NCBI RefSeq assembly: GCF_008122505.1
Contig: NZ_VSSB01000001.1
Coordinates: forward strand, 976,891 to 1,040,890
From: Agromyces mariniharenae
Lineage (GTDB): Bacteria > Actinomycetota > Actinomycetes > Actinomycetales > Microbacteriaceae
DNA: 64,000 nucleotides
Direction of reading: 5' to 3'
Shown: positions 51,804 to 60,059 of the stretch, piece by piece
Numbering within the stretch: position 1 is the stretch's first letter
How the letters are laid out: each line of letters starts with the position of its first letter
The notes under the pieces: model-generated
Database searches by the model: none
What the model saw: only the letters and a program-made list of their open reading frames with translations
What the model was told of the DNA's origin: nothing
Translations under genes and position numbers: made by a program

Positions 51804-52475
51804 ATGTACACGCTCGAGAACGTCTCGAAGACCTACGCGCAGTCGAAGCGCACCGTGACCGCACTGCAGGACGTGACCCTCACGATCCCGTCAGGGCAGC
51901 TCGTCGCGATCCAGGGCCCGACCGGCGGCGGCAAGTCGACGCTCCTGCAGATGCTCGGCGCGCTCGACCGCCCGTCGGCCGGCCGCATCAGCCTCGGCGA
52001 CGCGGAGCTCTCGCACCTGCCCGACGGCAAGCTCGGCCGCATCCGCGCCCGGGAGATCGGCTTCGTGTTCCAGGGGTTCAACCTCATCCCCACGCTCACC
52101 GCGCAGGAGAACGTCGAGACGGCCCTCGAACCGCTCGCCGTGAGCGCAGAGGAGCGTCGCCGCCGCGCGGTCGAGGCCCTCGCCTCGGTCGGGCTGGCCG
52201 ACCGCGCCGGGCACACGCCCGGCGAGCTCTCGGGCGGCCAGCAGCAGCGCGTCGCGATCGCGCGGGCGCTCGTGAAGGAGCCCGACGTGCTGCTGGCCGA
52301 CGAGCCCACAGGCAACCTCGACGAGCAGACCCGCGACGAGATCATGGACCTCCTCCAGGGCCTGTGGCGGGATCGCGGCCTCACGCTCGTGATCGTGACG
52401 CACGACTCCGCCGTCGCGAAGCGCGCCGAGCGGCGACTGCACATCAAGAACGGCACCGTGACCGAGAAGGGGTGA
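51804..52475 (+). CDS. MacB/LolD-type ABC ATPase
   Basis: 223 residues. Walker A GPTGGGKST, Q-loop VFQGFNLIPTL, signature LSGGQQQRVAIARAL, Walker B VLLADEPTGNLD, H-loop VTHD. Typical single-domain ATPase that pairs with FtsX-like permeases. ATG 51804 with GAGAAGGA upstream. Ends the operon; hairpin at 52493-52531. Confidence 0.94.
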   Translation: MYTLENVSKTYAQSKRTVTALQDVTLTIPSGQLVAIQGPTGGGKSTLLQMLGALDRPSAGRISLGDAELSHLPDGKLGRIRAREIGFVFQGFNLIPTLTAQENVETALEPLAVSAEERRRRAVEALASVGLADRAGHTPGELSGGQQQRVAIARALVKEPDVLLADEPTGNLDEQTRDEIMDLLQGLWRDRGLTLVIVTHDSAVAKRAERRLHIKNGTVTEKG

Positions 52476-52492
52476 CCCGGTCACGAGTGCGA

Positions 52493-52531
52493 GCGGATGC
52501 CGCGGCGGAGCCCTCCCGCCGCGGCATCCGC
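52493..52531 (+). terminator. Hairpin after ABC operon
   Basis: Perfect 16-bp stem GCGGATGCCGCGGCGG/CCGCCGCGGCATCCGC, loop AGCCCTC. No T tract. Also downstream of the convergent methyltransferase gene, so may serve both strands. Confidence 0.7.
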
Positions 52532-52577
52532 CTGCGCGCACCGCGTCCGTCTTCTCGCGTCGCGCGCGTCGGCTCGC

Positions 52578-53972
52578 TCAGCCGATGCGGTAGAACCGCC
52601 AGAACGGGTTCTCGATCGGCAGCACGTCGACCCGGCCGAAGCCGGCCGCCGCCGCCCAGCGGCGCACGGTCGGCGCGCGCAGCACGGTGCCGTTCGCGAC
52701 GGCGTCGGACTCGGCGGTCGTCGCGGGCAGGCAGTGCAGCACGCTCATCGCGTAGAGCATGCGCTCGATCGGGTCGGCGTCGGCGTGGAACTCGTCGGCG
52801 ACCCGCTCGTCCGCCACGAGGATCGCCCCGCCCGAGCGGAGCTGCGACCGGAACGCGGCGAGCGCGTCCACGGGCCGGCCCATGTCGTGCAGTGCCTCGA
52901 AGACCGTGACGAGGTCGAAGCCGGATGCCGCGGCATCCGTCTCGCGGGACTCGACCGGACCCGCCGTGAACGCCCTGATCGCCGCGGCGGCGTCGCGGAC
53001 GGCGGTCGCGTCGCCCGCGTCACCCACGAGGAACGCGACCCGGTCGGCGACCCCGGCCGCCGCGGCGTGCTCGCGCGCCTCGTCGATCGAGGCGGCGTCG
53101 AGGTCGAGGCCGATGACACGTGCCGCCGGGAACGCCGTCGCGATGGCGATCGTCGACCAGCCCGTGCCGCAGCCGGCGTCGAGCACCAGGCCTCCGGCGT
53201 CGAGCACGGCGGCGCGGTCGGGCAGCGTCTCCACCCAGGCCCGCATCTCATGCGTGAATCCGGGGCGGTTCAGCGCGCCGAGGCCCTGTCGGAGCTCGGC
53301 GCCGTACTCCTCGAAGGCGACGCCACGGCCCTGCCGGAAGTCGGCGACGACCTCGGGGAAGGCGAGCGCGACGCCGGCGAGCAGTCCCGCGACGGGCGCG
53401 GCGTGCGCCGGATGCGTCTCGTCGACGAGCACGGGCGCGTGGAGCGGGGGCAGCGAGAAGCGGCGCTCGTCGCGCCCCGCCGAGGCGTCGTCGACGCCGA
53501 GGATGCCGGCGGCGGCCTGCTGCTCGAGCCACTCCCGGGCGTAGCGCGGCGCGACGCCGGTCGTGCGCGCGAGGCGGTCGGCGGTCATCGGTCCGCGCTC
53601 GCGCAGGGTGCGGTAGAGCCCGAAGCGGCGACCGAGCTCAACGGTGAGGAGCGTCGTCGCCGAGGCGAGCATGCCGACGAGCTGCTCGGCGAACGCGCCG
53701 ACGAGGGCGGCCTCCTGCTCCTCGGGCGAGGGGGCGACCGCGAGGCCGTCGACCTCGTCGACGTGACCGGCGACCTCGTCGATGACGAGGGAGGTGACAC
53801 TCGCGTCCGCGCCGACTCCTGAAAACTCCGCGGCGACTCCTGAAAACTCCGCGGCGACTCCTGAAAACAAGGACACTGTGTGCTCCAGTGTGTGCCCGTC
53901 CTTGTTTTCAGGAGTCGACGGACGGGCGCCCGCGTCCTCGGCGAGCAGATGGGGGTTGAAGGTTTCGGACAT
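52578..53972 (-). CDS. SAM-dependent methyltransferase with N-terminal winged-helix domain
   Basis: 464 residues. Residues 90-180 are a winged-helix/dimerisation region (VELGRRFGLYRTLRERGPMTADRLARTTGVAPRYAREWLEQQAAAGIL) as in Rv2258c-like methyltransferases; 255-464 a Rossmann fold with DAGCGTG (265-271), GLDLDAASI, and VTVFEALHDM. Residues 1-60 are an odd low-complexity extension. It holds a seven-residue repeat (EFSGVAA) encoded by 21-nt repeats and a 61-nt inverted repeat. ATG 53972 has AAGGAAG upstream. Substrate unknown. Next gene upstream is a hydrolase-LuxR regulator. Confidence 0.85.
   Translation of the reverse strand: MSETFNPHLLAEDAGARPSTPENKDGHTLEHTVSLFSGVAAEFSGVAAEFSGVGADASVTSLVIDEVAGHVDEVDGLAVAPSPEEQEAALVGAFAEQLVGMLASATTLLTVELGRRFGLYRTLRERGPMTADRLARTTGVAPRYAREWLEQQAAAGILGVDDASAGRDERRFSLPPLHAPVLVDETHPAHAAPVAGLLAGVALAFPEVVADFRQGRGVAFEEYGAELRQGLGALNRPGFTHEMRAWVETLPDRAAVLDAGGLVLDAGCGTGWSTIAIATAFPAARVIGLDLDAASIDEAREHAAAAGVADRVAFLVGDAGDATAVRDAAAAIRAFTAGPVESRETDAAASGFDLVTVFEALHDMGRPVDALAAFRSQLRSGGAILVADERVADEFHADADPIERMLYAMSVLHCLPATTAESDAVANGTVLRAPTVRRWAAAAGFGRVDVLPIENPFWRFYRIG
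53814..53874. repeat. 21-nt tandem repeat inside methyltransferase gene
   Basis: GACTCCTGAAAACTCCGCGGC at 53814-53834 and 53835-53855, third unit from 53856 sharing only GACTCCTGAAAAC. In frame on the minus strand, giving AAEFSGV units. AT-rich core TGAAAAC stands out from the surroundings. Confidence 0.9.
53856..53916. repeat. 61-nt perfect inverted repeat inside methyltransferase gene
   Basis: GACTCCTGAAAACAAGGAC (53856-53874) and its exact complement (53898-53916), 19-bp arms, 23-nt spacer with a smaller CACTG/CAGTG stem. Lies in the 5' coding region of the gene without breaking its frame. Could be a REP or MITE-like element. Confidence 0.85.
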
Positions 53973-54055
53973 CGTGTGGCTTCCTTGCATCGTCTTGCCG
54001 CCGCACGGGTGTGCGGCACGGGACGCCAGTCAACGCTGATGCGGCGAGCGGGGAA

Positions 54056-54095
54056 TCGCCGGATCCGGCCAACCTCGCGTGGCCGGAACCGGCCA
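54056..54095. promoter_or_regulatory. Two palindromes upstream of methyltransferase gene
   Basis: TCGCCGGATCCGGCCA (54056-54071) and TGGCCGGAACCGGCCA (54080-54095). The second matches, as complement, 15 of 16 bases of TGGCCGGTTCGGGCCA at 55805-55820 before the truncated homologue. Likely binding sites of the LuxR-type regulator between the two genes. Confidence 0.55.
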
Positions 54096-54127
54096 GCCCG
54101 CGGCATCCGCCGGTGTGCGGGTCGCGC

Positions 54128-55171
54128 TCAGATGAGCTCGTTGCGCAGCGCCCACGCGGCCGCGGCCGTGCGCGACGGCACGCCGAGCTTCGTGCGGATG
54201 TTGGCGATGTGCCGGTGCACGGTGTGGGTCGACAGCACGAGCTCGGTCGCGATCTCGGCGTCGGTCTGCCCGCGCGCGACGAGCCGCAGCACCTCGCGCT
54301 CGCGATCGGTGAGGCGAGCCGCACCGGGGCTGGAGCGGGCAGGTGCGGCCTCGACGGGCGCGCCGAGGAAGGCGAGCGTCTCGCGCACGACGGCGTCGGC
54401 GTCGCCCCGCCAGGGGAAGTGGTCGTCGCCCTCGAGCGCGACGAAGCGGGCGTTGCGGATGCGGCGGGCGACGTCCTTGCCGAGCGCGAACGGGATCGCG
54501 CGGTCGTCCCGCCGGTGCAGCACGAGCGTCGGCGCGAGCACATCGCCCAGGTGCCCCGTGGCATCGAACTCGTACACCGCCTGCAGCGACGCGAGCGCCA
54601 CCTCGCGGGAGGCCGAGCGACGCTGGAACTCGACGAACTCGGCGCGTTCCTCGGCGGTCGCGTCGGGCAGGAACAGGTCGGCGAGCACGCGGGACCCGAG
54701 GCCCCAGTGCTGGTCGATGATCGAGAGCATGGCCTCGCGCGCGGCGGGCGGGGCGAGGTCGACGCCGCGGGCGTACGAGCCGTAGAGCACGAGCCGGTCG
54801 ACGCGCCCGGGATGCCGCGCCGCATAGAGGGACGCCACGCCCGAGCCCGAGGAGGCGCCGAACAGCGAGATCCGTCCGGGGGCGGCCTCGTCGATGAGCG
54901 CTTCGAGCGTGTCGAGCTCCTCCTCGAGCGAGCGTGCCGGCATGCCCCCGCGGTCGGAGACGCCGGCTCCGGGCCGGTCGTACCGGACGACGGTGCGATG
55001 CTCCCCGAGCGCAGCCGTGAACCGGCGGAACCTCGCGTTGCGCCAGTCGAGCTCGAGGTGGCTCGACCACCATCCTCCGATGACGAGGGGCGGCCCCTGC
55101 CCGACGGCCGCCCACGCGATGGACGCGCCGCCGTGCTCCGCGTAGCGGATGACCTGGTCCTCGTGCTCCAC
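54128..55171 (-). CDS. Alpha/beta-hydrolase-LuxR fusion transcriptional regulator
   Basis: 347 residues. Residues 1-275: alpha/beta hydrolase with nucleophile motif GASSG, acidic residue in [11 protein letters not shown] and His in EGDDHFPW, so the triad looks complete. Residues 285-347: LuxR-type helix-turn-helix ([44 protein letters not shown]). A one-component regulator whose hydrolase domain may bind or cleave the effector. GTG 55171 lies 6 nt after TAGACT (minus strand 55178-55183), leaderless. Flanked by a methyltransferase and its truncated homologue, with shared palindromes. Confidence 0.88.
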   Translation of the reverse strand: MEHEDQVIRYAEHGGASIAWAAVGQGPPLVIGGWWSSHLELDWRNARFRRFTAALGEHRTVVRYDRPGAGVSDRGGMPARSLEEELDTLEALIDEAAPGRISLFGASSGSGVASLYAARHPGRVDRLVLYGSYARGVDLAPPAAREAMLSIIDQHWGLGSRVLADLFLPDATAEERAEFVEFQRRSASREVALASLQAVYEFDATGHLGDVLAPTLVLHRRDDRAIPFALGKDVARRIRNARFVALEGDDHFPWRGDADAVVRETLAFLGAPVEAAPARSSPGAARLTDREREVLRLVARGQTDAEIATELVLSTHTVHRHIANIRTKLGVPSRTAAAAWALRNELI

Positions 55172-55205
55172 GCCCCGAGTCTAGGAGGCGAGGGAAGCTC
55201 GGCGC

Positions 55206-55706
55206 CTACACCAGCCGCGCGAGGCGCGCCACGTCCGCGAACGCCCGCGCCCGCTCGACCTCGACGCCGAGGGGCGCCCCGGCGTGCGCGTCGACGCGTC
55301 GGGGTGCCTGCTGCAGGCCCTCGAGCACGTGCGGCAGTTCGTGGCGGTGCTCGTCGAGCAGGGCGCGAGCGCCCGCGAGCTCGGGCTCACCGTGGTCGCC
55401 GAGCAGGATCGGCACGTACTCACCGGGGAGCAGCAGCTCCTCGCGGTCGGTCGCGGGTCCCGGCACGACGCGGAGCACGCCGGCGGCGACCTGTTCGGCG
55501 AGCCACGCGCGGGCGTCGGCCTCCGGCACGCCCGCCAGTTCCGCGAACGTCGCGGCATCCACTGGTCCGGCCTCGAACAGCACGCGGTAGTAGCCGCGCT
55601 TCCTCCCGAACGCGATCGAGGCGCGCGCGACGCGCGCGATGTCGGTCGAGGCGACCGTGGCGGTGGCGACGGTGGCGATGGTGGCGGTGGTGGCCGTGCT
55701 GGACAT
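55206..55706 (-). CDS. Truncated homologue of methyltransferase N-terminal winged-helix domain
   Basis: 166 residues. Residues 25-100 (IARVARASIAFGRKRGYYRVLFEAGPVDAATFAELAGVPEADARAWLAEQVAAGVLRV) align with residues 105-160 of the methyltransferase at 52578-53972, and LPGEYVPILLGD aligns with LPPLHAPVLVDE. The Rossmann domain is absent; the protein ends after the helical part. Either a decayed duplicate or a free dimerisation/regulatory partner. N-terminus is a low-complexity TATTATIATVATATV stretch. ATG 55706 has TTGGAG upstream. Confidence 0.7.
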   Translation of the reverse strand: MSSTATTATIATVATATVASTDIARVARASIAFGRKRGYYRVLFEAGPVDAATFAELAGVPEADARAWLAEQVAAGVLRVVPGPATDREELLLPGEYVPILLGDHGEPELAGARALLDEHRHELPHVLEGLQQAPRRVDAHAGAPLGVEVERARAFADVARLARLV

Positions 55707-55786
55707 GAGGACTCCAAGGTGGTTCGGGCCGGCCGGCGGGCCGACACCTCGATTCCACGCCCGCGGCCCCCGCCGGGGCATCGCGT

Positions 55787-55822
55787 GTTCGGGCCACACC
55801 GGCATGGCCGGTTCGGGCCATG
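55787..55822. promoter_or_regulatory. LuxR-site-like repeats upstream of truncated homologue
   Basis: TGGCCGGTTCGGGCCA (55805-55820) and a direct half GTTCGGGCCA (55787-55796); the inverted repeat CATGGCC/GGCCATG (55803-55809/55816-55822) overlaps. Related to the sites at 54056-54095. Confidence 0.5.
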
Positions 55823-55872
55823 CATGGCGCGTGCAGAGGCGGCGCACAGGCTGGCGACGTACGGTCGAATGG

Positions 55873-56595
55873 ATGTCGAACCCGAACCCGAACCGCATCT
55901 TCCGCCGGCGGCGAGCCCTCGTCCTCGCCGCCGCGGCCACCACTGTCCTCCTCATGGGCGGTGGCGCCGTCGCGTGGGGCTACGCGGTCGGACAGGGTTC
56001 GAACTCGTCGGATGCGGCAGCCATCGCCGACACGACGAGCGGTGCGGCGTCCGACGCCGTCCGTGACGACACCTCCGAGAGCGCCTTCGACTGGTCGGCG
56101 CTCAGCCCGGCGGTCGCCGCCCAGCTCGAGTACGTGCACGAGCACTGGGACAGCACCGAGAGCGACGAGTTCGGCTACCTCTCCGAGAACGACTGCGTGA
56201 ACTTCACGAGCCAATCGCTGCTCGCCCGCGGCTGGGTGCCCGACGACGAGTGGTGGTACGACGAGGAGGACGGCGATCCCTATTCGAGCTCCGACGCGTG
56301 GCGCAGCTCGACGGCGCTCATGTGGTACCTCGAGGACCACCCCGAGCTCGCCACCGCGCTCACCGACGACCAGCGCGACCAGGTGAAGGTCGGCGACGTC
56401 GTGCAGTTCGACTGGGACGACTCGGGCGACCGCGACCACACCGGCATCGTGACGGCCGTGATCACGGAGGCCGACGGCTCGATCTCGATCGAGTATGCGG
56501 GGCACACGGATGCCACGTGGGACCGTTCGGTGGACTGGGCCATCACCGAGTACCACCCCGGCGGCGTCGCCTACTACTGGAGCATCCCCGACTAG
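55873..56595 (+). CDS. Secreted or anchored amidase_6 (NlpC/P60-like) protein
   Basis: 240 residues. N-terminal RRRR then a hydrophobic segment (about 14-36), an export signal or anchor. Mature domain has the putative-amidase features: Cys in ENDCVNFTSQSLLARGW, His in DRDHTGIVTAV, and EYAGHTDATWDRSV. Likely cuts peptides or amides in the wall. ATG 55873 is 7 nt after TACGGT (55860-55865), leaderless. Confidence 0.82.
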   Translation: MSNPNPNRIFRRRRALVLAAAATTVLLMGGGAVAWGYAVGQGSNSSDAAAIADTTSGAASDAVRDDTSESAFDWSALSPAVAAQLEYVHEHWDSTESDEFGYLSENDCVNFTSQSLLARGWVPDDEWWYDEEDGDPYSSSDAWRSSTALMWYLEDHPELATALTDDQRDQVKVGDVVQFDWDDSGDRDHTGIVTAVITEADGSISIEYAGHTDATWDRSVDWAITEYHPGGVAYYWSIPD

Positions 56596-56684
56596 TCCCC
56601 CCACCGGTCGGCGCGACGGCGACGTCCCCCGAACACGCCCGATCCCGCCCTCCGGACGGGGGTCCCCGGGGGTACCGTTGTGGG

Positions 56685-57377
56685 GTGACCGACATCCCGT
56701 TCGCGCTGTTCGACCTCGAGTCGGTCGCACCCCGCGTGTCGGCGGCACTCCGATCCGAGCCGCACCCGCACGAACAGCGCATCGTCGCCGACGCGAGCGA
56801 TCGGGTCGCCTGGCTGCGGGCGCGCTCGCAGGGCGTGACGGCGACGGATGCCGCGAAGCTCGCGTCGCGGGCCTCGGTGCGCGGCGCGGCGTACGAGAAG
56901 CTGCACGGCAATCCGCGCAGCTTCGGCGGCAGCCGGTTCACCGACCACGGTCGCACGCGCGAGCCCGTGATCGCGGACTGGGTGCGGCGGGTGCACGGCA
57001 TCGAGCCGTCGTCGCTGCTGTTCCACGCGGCATCCGATCGACGGCACCTGGCGACGCCCGACGGACTGCGCGTCGCAGTCGACGGCACGCCCGAGCTGTG
57101 CGAGATCAAGACGACGTCGCGCGCGTGGCGCGGCATCCCCCGCGGCTACCTGCGCCAGGTGTGGTGGCAGCAGTACGTGCTCGGCGCCGAGCGCACGCTG
57201 GTGGTGTGGGAGCAGCACGAGGACTTCGTGCCGGTGCACCCCGAGCCGCGCTGCCGCTGGGTCGACCGCGACGACGACCAGATCGCCATCCTCGTGACCC
57301 TCGCGAACGAGCTGCTCGCCGCGCTGCGTCCCGACGAGGCGGCGAGGGCGGTCTACCGCCCGGGTGTGCTCGCGTGA
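56685..57377 (+). CDS. YqaJ-like PD-(D/E)XK nuclease
   Basis: 230 residues. Motifs of the lambda-exonuclease/YqaJ group: GVTATDAAKLA near 50-60, GRTREPVIADWV (89-100), TPDGLRVAVDG (124-134), and catalytic ELCEIKTTS with E140-x-K142, followed by YLRQVWWQQYVLGAE. Such enzymes usually pair with a phage annealing protein; none is present here, and no phage genes surround it. GTG 56685 is 6 nt after TACCGT (56673-56678), leaderless. Overlaps the next gene by GTGA. Confidence 0.82.
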   Translation: MTDIPFALFDLESVAPRVSAALRSEPHPHEQRIVADASDRVAWLRARSQGVTATDAAKLASRASVRGAAYEKLHGNPRSFGGSRFTDHGRTREPVIADWVRRVHGIEPSSLLFHAASDRRHLATPDGLRVAVDGTPELCEIKTTSRAWRGIPRGYLRQVWWQQYVLGAERTLVVWEQHEDFVPVHPEPRCRWVDRDDDQIAILVTLANELLAALRPDEAARAVYRPGVLA

Positions 57378-58168
57378 CGACGGTCCTCCTGCACGGACTC
57401 GGCAACGACCGCCGGCAGCCGCTGGGCCTGTTCGAGTCGGTCGTGGAGGAGACATCGGGTCCCGAGGAGCTCATCGTCGCGCCCGACGTGCGCGCCCACG
57501 GCGGGTTCCTCGCCGTCGGCGAACCAGCCGACTTCGGGATCGACCGGCTCGCGCGCGAGGTCTGCGAGCACGTGCCCGCGGCGCTGGCCGAGGCCGGACG
57601 CGGGCACCACGAGGCATCCGAGCCGGTGACGATCATCGGCATCTCGATGGGCGCCGCGATCGCGCTGCGCATCGTGCTCGACGACCTGCTGCCCGTGCGG
57701 CGCGTGGTCTTCGTGCGGCCGTCGTTCGACGACACCTCGCTGCCCGACAACCTGCGGGCGTTCCCCGTGATCGGCCAGATCCTCGCCGACGCGGGTCCAG
57801 CGGGCGCCGAGGAGTTCCGCGAGCGCGAGATCTTCCACGAGGTCGCGTCGGTGTCGCCCGCGGGCGGTCGGGCCCTGCTCGCCCAGTTCCAGGCTCCCGA
57901 TGCCGCGCGCCGGGCGATGCGGCTCGTCGAGATCCCGCGCAACCGCGCGTTCGAGCACGACGACGACCTGCACGAGCTCTCGGCACGCGGCATCCGCTCA
58001 CTCGTCATCGGCGCGGCGCGCGACCCGGTGCATCCGTTCCCCATCGCCGAGCGCTGGGCCGGCGGGCTGCGCTCGATGCTCGAGCTGCTGCCGCCGCGCG
58101 ACGACGGCCAGGCCGAGCAGACCGCGGTGCTGCGCGAGCGGGTCGGGCGCTGGCTCGCGCGCGACTAA
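57374..58168 (+). CDS. Alpha/beta-fold hydrolase
   Basis: 264 residues. LLHGLGNDRRQPLGLF oxyanion region, nucleophile in IGISMGAAIALRI, acid and His in IGAARDPVHPFPIAERW. GTG start overlaps the nuclease stop (GTGA). Substrate unknown. The stop overlaps by 4 nt the stop of the convergent Pr6Pr gene. Coupling to a DNA nuclease has no obvious metabolic sense. Confidence 0.85.
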   Translation: MTTVLLHGLGNDRRQPLGLFESVVEETSGPEELIVAPDVRAHGGFLAVGEPADFGIDRLAREVCEHVPAALAEAGRGHHEASEPVTIIGISMGAAIALRIVLDDLLPVRRVVFVRPSFDDTSLPDNLRAFPVIGQILADAGPAGAEEFREREIFHEVASVSPAGGRALLAQFQAPDAARRAMRLVEIPRNRAFEHDDDLHELSARGIRSLVIGAARDPVHPFPIAERWAGGLRSMLELLPPRDDGQAEQTAVLRERVGRWLARD

Positions 58169-58911
58169 CTGACCGGGCGGGCGTCCTCGAGCTCGGCGGC
58201 GCTTGTCGGCGGGGTGGGCTCGTCGGGCTCGTGCGGCCACGGCGTGCGGCTCAGCGCGATGATGCCCGCCCCCACGAGCAGGATGAACGCGGCGATCGCG
58301 ATGACGTAGACGAGGACGCCGCCGTACCCGACGCCCGGCTCGACGTCGGGGTCCAGGAACGGGTACGGGTACCAGCCCACGATCGCGCCGCGGATCATCG
58401 TGTACCCGGCCCAGGCCAGCGGGAAGATCGCGATGGTCCAGAGGCGACGCCAGGCGACGCGGTGTCGCCCGGGCGCCAGCACCCAGTCGGCGACGAGGTA
58501 GAGCGGTGCCCACACGTGCAGGATCTCGTTCGACCACGGCACGGTGGTGGCCTGGTCGAGCGAGATCTCGCGCAGCAGCAGGTTGTAGACGACGAACGTC
58601 GTGGCCATGTAGGTGACCGCGCAGGCGCGGACGAGGTTGTACCAGTCGGGGTCGACCGCGCGCGTGAAGGCGTACCCGGCGCCGATGAGCAGCACGATGG
58701 CGGTGAGCGCGTTCGACAGGATCGTGAAGAAGCTGAAGAAGTTCACGACGAATGCCAGCCGGTCGGGCACCATCGACCAGCTCTGCACGAACTGCCCCAC
58801 GATCGCGATGATGATCGCCGCGGCCGCGATGACCCGCAGCACCCCGAACAGCCGCCTCACGCCGAACCCCCGTCCTCGCCGCATCCGTCGCGCCGGTCGC
58901 ACCCGCGGCAC
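58165..58911 (-). CDS. Pr6Pr-family six-TM membrane protein
   Basis: 248 residues with six hydrophobic segments; family features FFSFFTILSN, EILHVWAPLYLVADWVL and YTMIRGAIVGWYPYPFLD identify the Pr6Pr (FAR-17a/AIG1-like) group. Function unknown. The GTG at 58911 lies 9 nt after TATGCT (58921-58926 on minus strand); an ATG nine codons in is an alternative. Convergent, 4-nt overlap with the hydrolase. Confidence 0.85.
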   Translation of the reverse strand: MPRVRPARRMRRGRGFGVRRLFGVLRVIAAAAIIIAIVGQFVQSWSMVPDRLAFVVNFFSFFTILSNALTAIVLLIGAGYAFTRAVDPDWYNLVRACAVTYMATTFVVYNLLLREISLDQATTVPWSNEILHVWAPLYLVADWVLAPGRHRVAWRRLWTIAIFPLAWAGYTMIRGAIVGWYPYPFLDPDVEPGVGYGGVLVYVIAIAAFILLVGAGIIALSRTPWPHEPDEPTPPTSAAELEDARPVS

Positions 58912-58962
58912 GCTGACTGCAGCATAGTGGTGCGTGGGGAGACCGGGACGGAGGACGACGCG

Positions 58963-59937
58963 ATGGCCGAGACGATGCGGGCGCTCGTGATCGATCGCAC
59001 CGGCGACGCCGACGAGCTGCACGTCGCCGACGTGCCGCGACCGCTGCGGGTGAGCGACGAGGTGCTGGTGCGGGTCGTGGCCGCGGGCGTGAACCCCATC
59101 GACGTGAAGACCCGCGCCGGCCGCGGCGTCTCGGCGGCGATCGGGTCGTATCCCGCGGTGCTGGGGAACGACTTCGCCGGGGTCGTCGAGGCGGTGCCGT
59201 ACGCGGCGCACCCACTGCAGCCCGGAGACCGCGTGTACGGCATGGGGCGCGTGCCCCGCACCGGCGGCAGTTACGCCGAGTTCGTCACCGTCTCGTCGAT
59301 GAGCCTCGCACCGAAGCCCGCATCGCTCGGGTTCGTCGAGGCCGCGGGCGTGCCGCTCGCCGCCCTCACGGCGTGGGGCGCCGTCATCGACGTGGCACGG
59401 GCGCACGACCGGCAGCGGATCCTGATCCACGCGGCCGCGGGCGGCGTCGGCCACTTCGCGGTGCAGTTCGCCGCCTACTTCGGGGCCGACGTCACGGCGA
59501 CGTGCTCCGACCGCAACGTCGAGTTCGTGCGATCGCTCGGCGCCCGGCACGTCATCGACTACGGCGCCGAGCGGTTCGAGGACGTCGCCGGTGAGCACGA
59601 CGTCGTGATCGACCTCATCGGCAACGTTGCGGCTGACACGGGGTCGCGCTCGCTCTCCGTGCTCCGTCCCGGCGGGCTGGTCGTGAACGTGCCGACCGGG
59701 TCGTGGCCGACGATGGCCGAGGAGGCGGCGGCGCGCGGCATCCGTGCGACCGGTTACTCGGTGTCGCCCGACGCGCGCACGCTCGCGGTGATCACGCGGC
59801 TCATCGACGACGGGTCGGTTCGCGTGCACGTGGACCGGGAGCTGCCGCTGGCCGACGGCGCGGAGGCGCACCGACTGCTCGAGGGCGGCCACGTGCGTGG
59901 GAAGGTCGTGCTGCGCGTGGCGGAGGACCCCGCGTAG
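58963..59937 (+). CDS. NADP-dependent quinone oxidoreductase (zinc-less MDR)
   Basis: 324 residues. GroES-like domain (AGVNPIDVKTRAGRG) and Rossmann domain with AAAGGVGHFAVQFAAYFGA, no catalytic zinc Cys, as in quinone reductase/zeta-crystallin. Reduces quinones or enones. ATG 58963 has GGAGG upstream. Divergent from the Pr6Pr gene. Ends before an inverted-repeat element. Confidence 0.9.
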   Translation: MAETMRALVIDRTGDADELHVADVPRPLRVSDEVLVRVVAAGVNPIDVKTRAGRGVSAAIGSYPAVLGNDFAGVVEAVPYAAHPLQPGDRVYGMGRVPRTGGSYAEFVTVSSMSLAPKPASLGFVEAAGVPLAALTAWGAVIDVARAHDRQRILIHAAAGGVGHFAVQFAAYFGADVTATCSDRNVEFVRSLGARHVIDYGAERFEDVAGEHDVVIDLIGNVAADTGSRSLSVLRPGGLVVNVPTGSWPTMAEEAAARGIRATGYSVSPDARTLAVITRLIDDGSVRVHVDRELPLADGAEAHRLLEGGHVRGKVVLRVAEDPA

Positions 59938-59945
59938 GCCCGAAT

Positions 59946-60014
59946 GCAGGAAGAACCGGCGGCCTAGCGGCGCGTCGCGTGCCGACACGCCGCGGACCCG
60001 ACAGAAGTTCCTGC
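59946..60014. repeat. 69-nt nested inverted repeat between convergent genes
   Basis: Outer arms GCAGGAA/TTCCTGC (59946-59952/60008-60014); inner GCGGCG/CGCCGC stems. REP-like or a bidirectional terminator for the oxidoreductase and the ArsR-type regulator. Confidence 0.55.
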
Positions 60015-60059
60015 GTTAGTGAAGTCGGGGTCGGCCGGCTCACCAGGGCAATCGGGCGG

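Noticed and set aside
53814..53916. CRISPR array
   Set aside because: Only two and a half repeats, no spacers of constant length, inside a coding frame, no cas genes.
56685..57377. Prophage remnant around the YqaJ-like gene
   Set aside because: No integrase, terminase, annealing protein or att-like repeat; flanking genes are chromosomal types.
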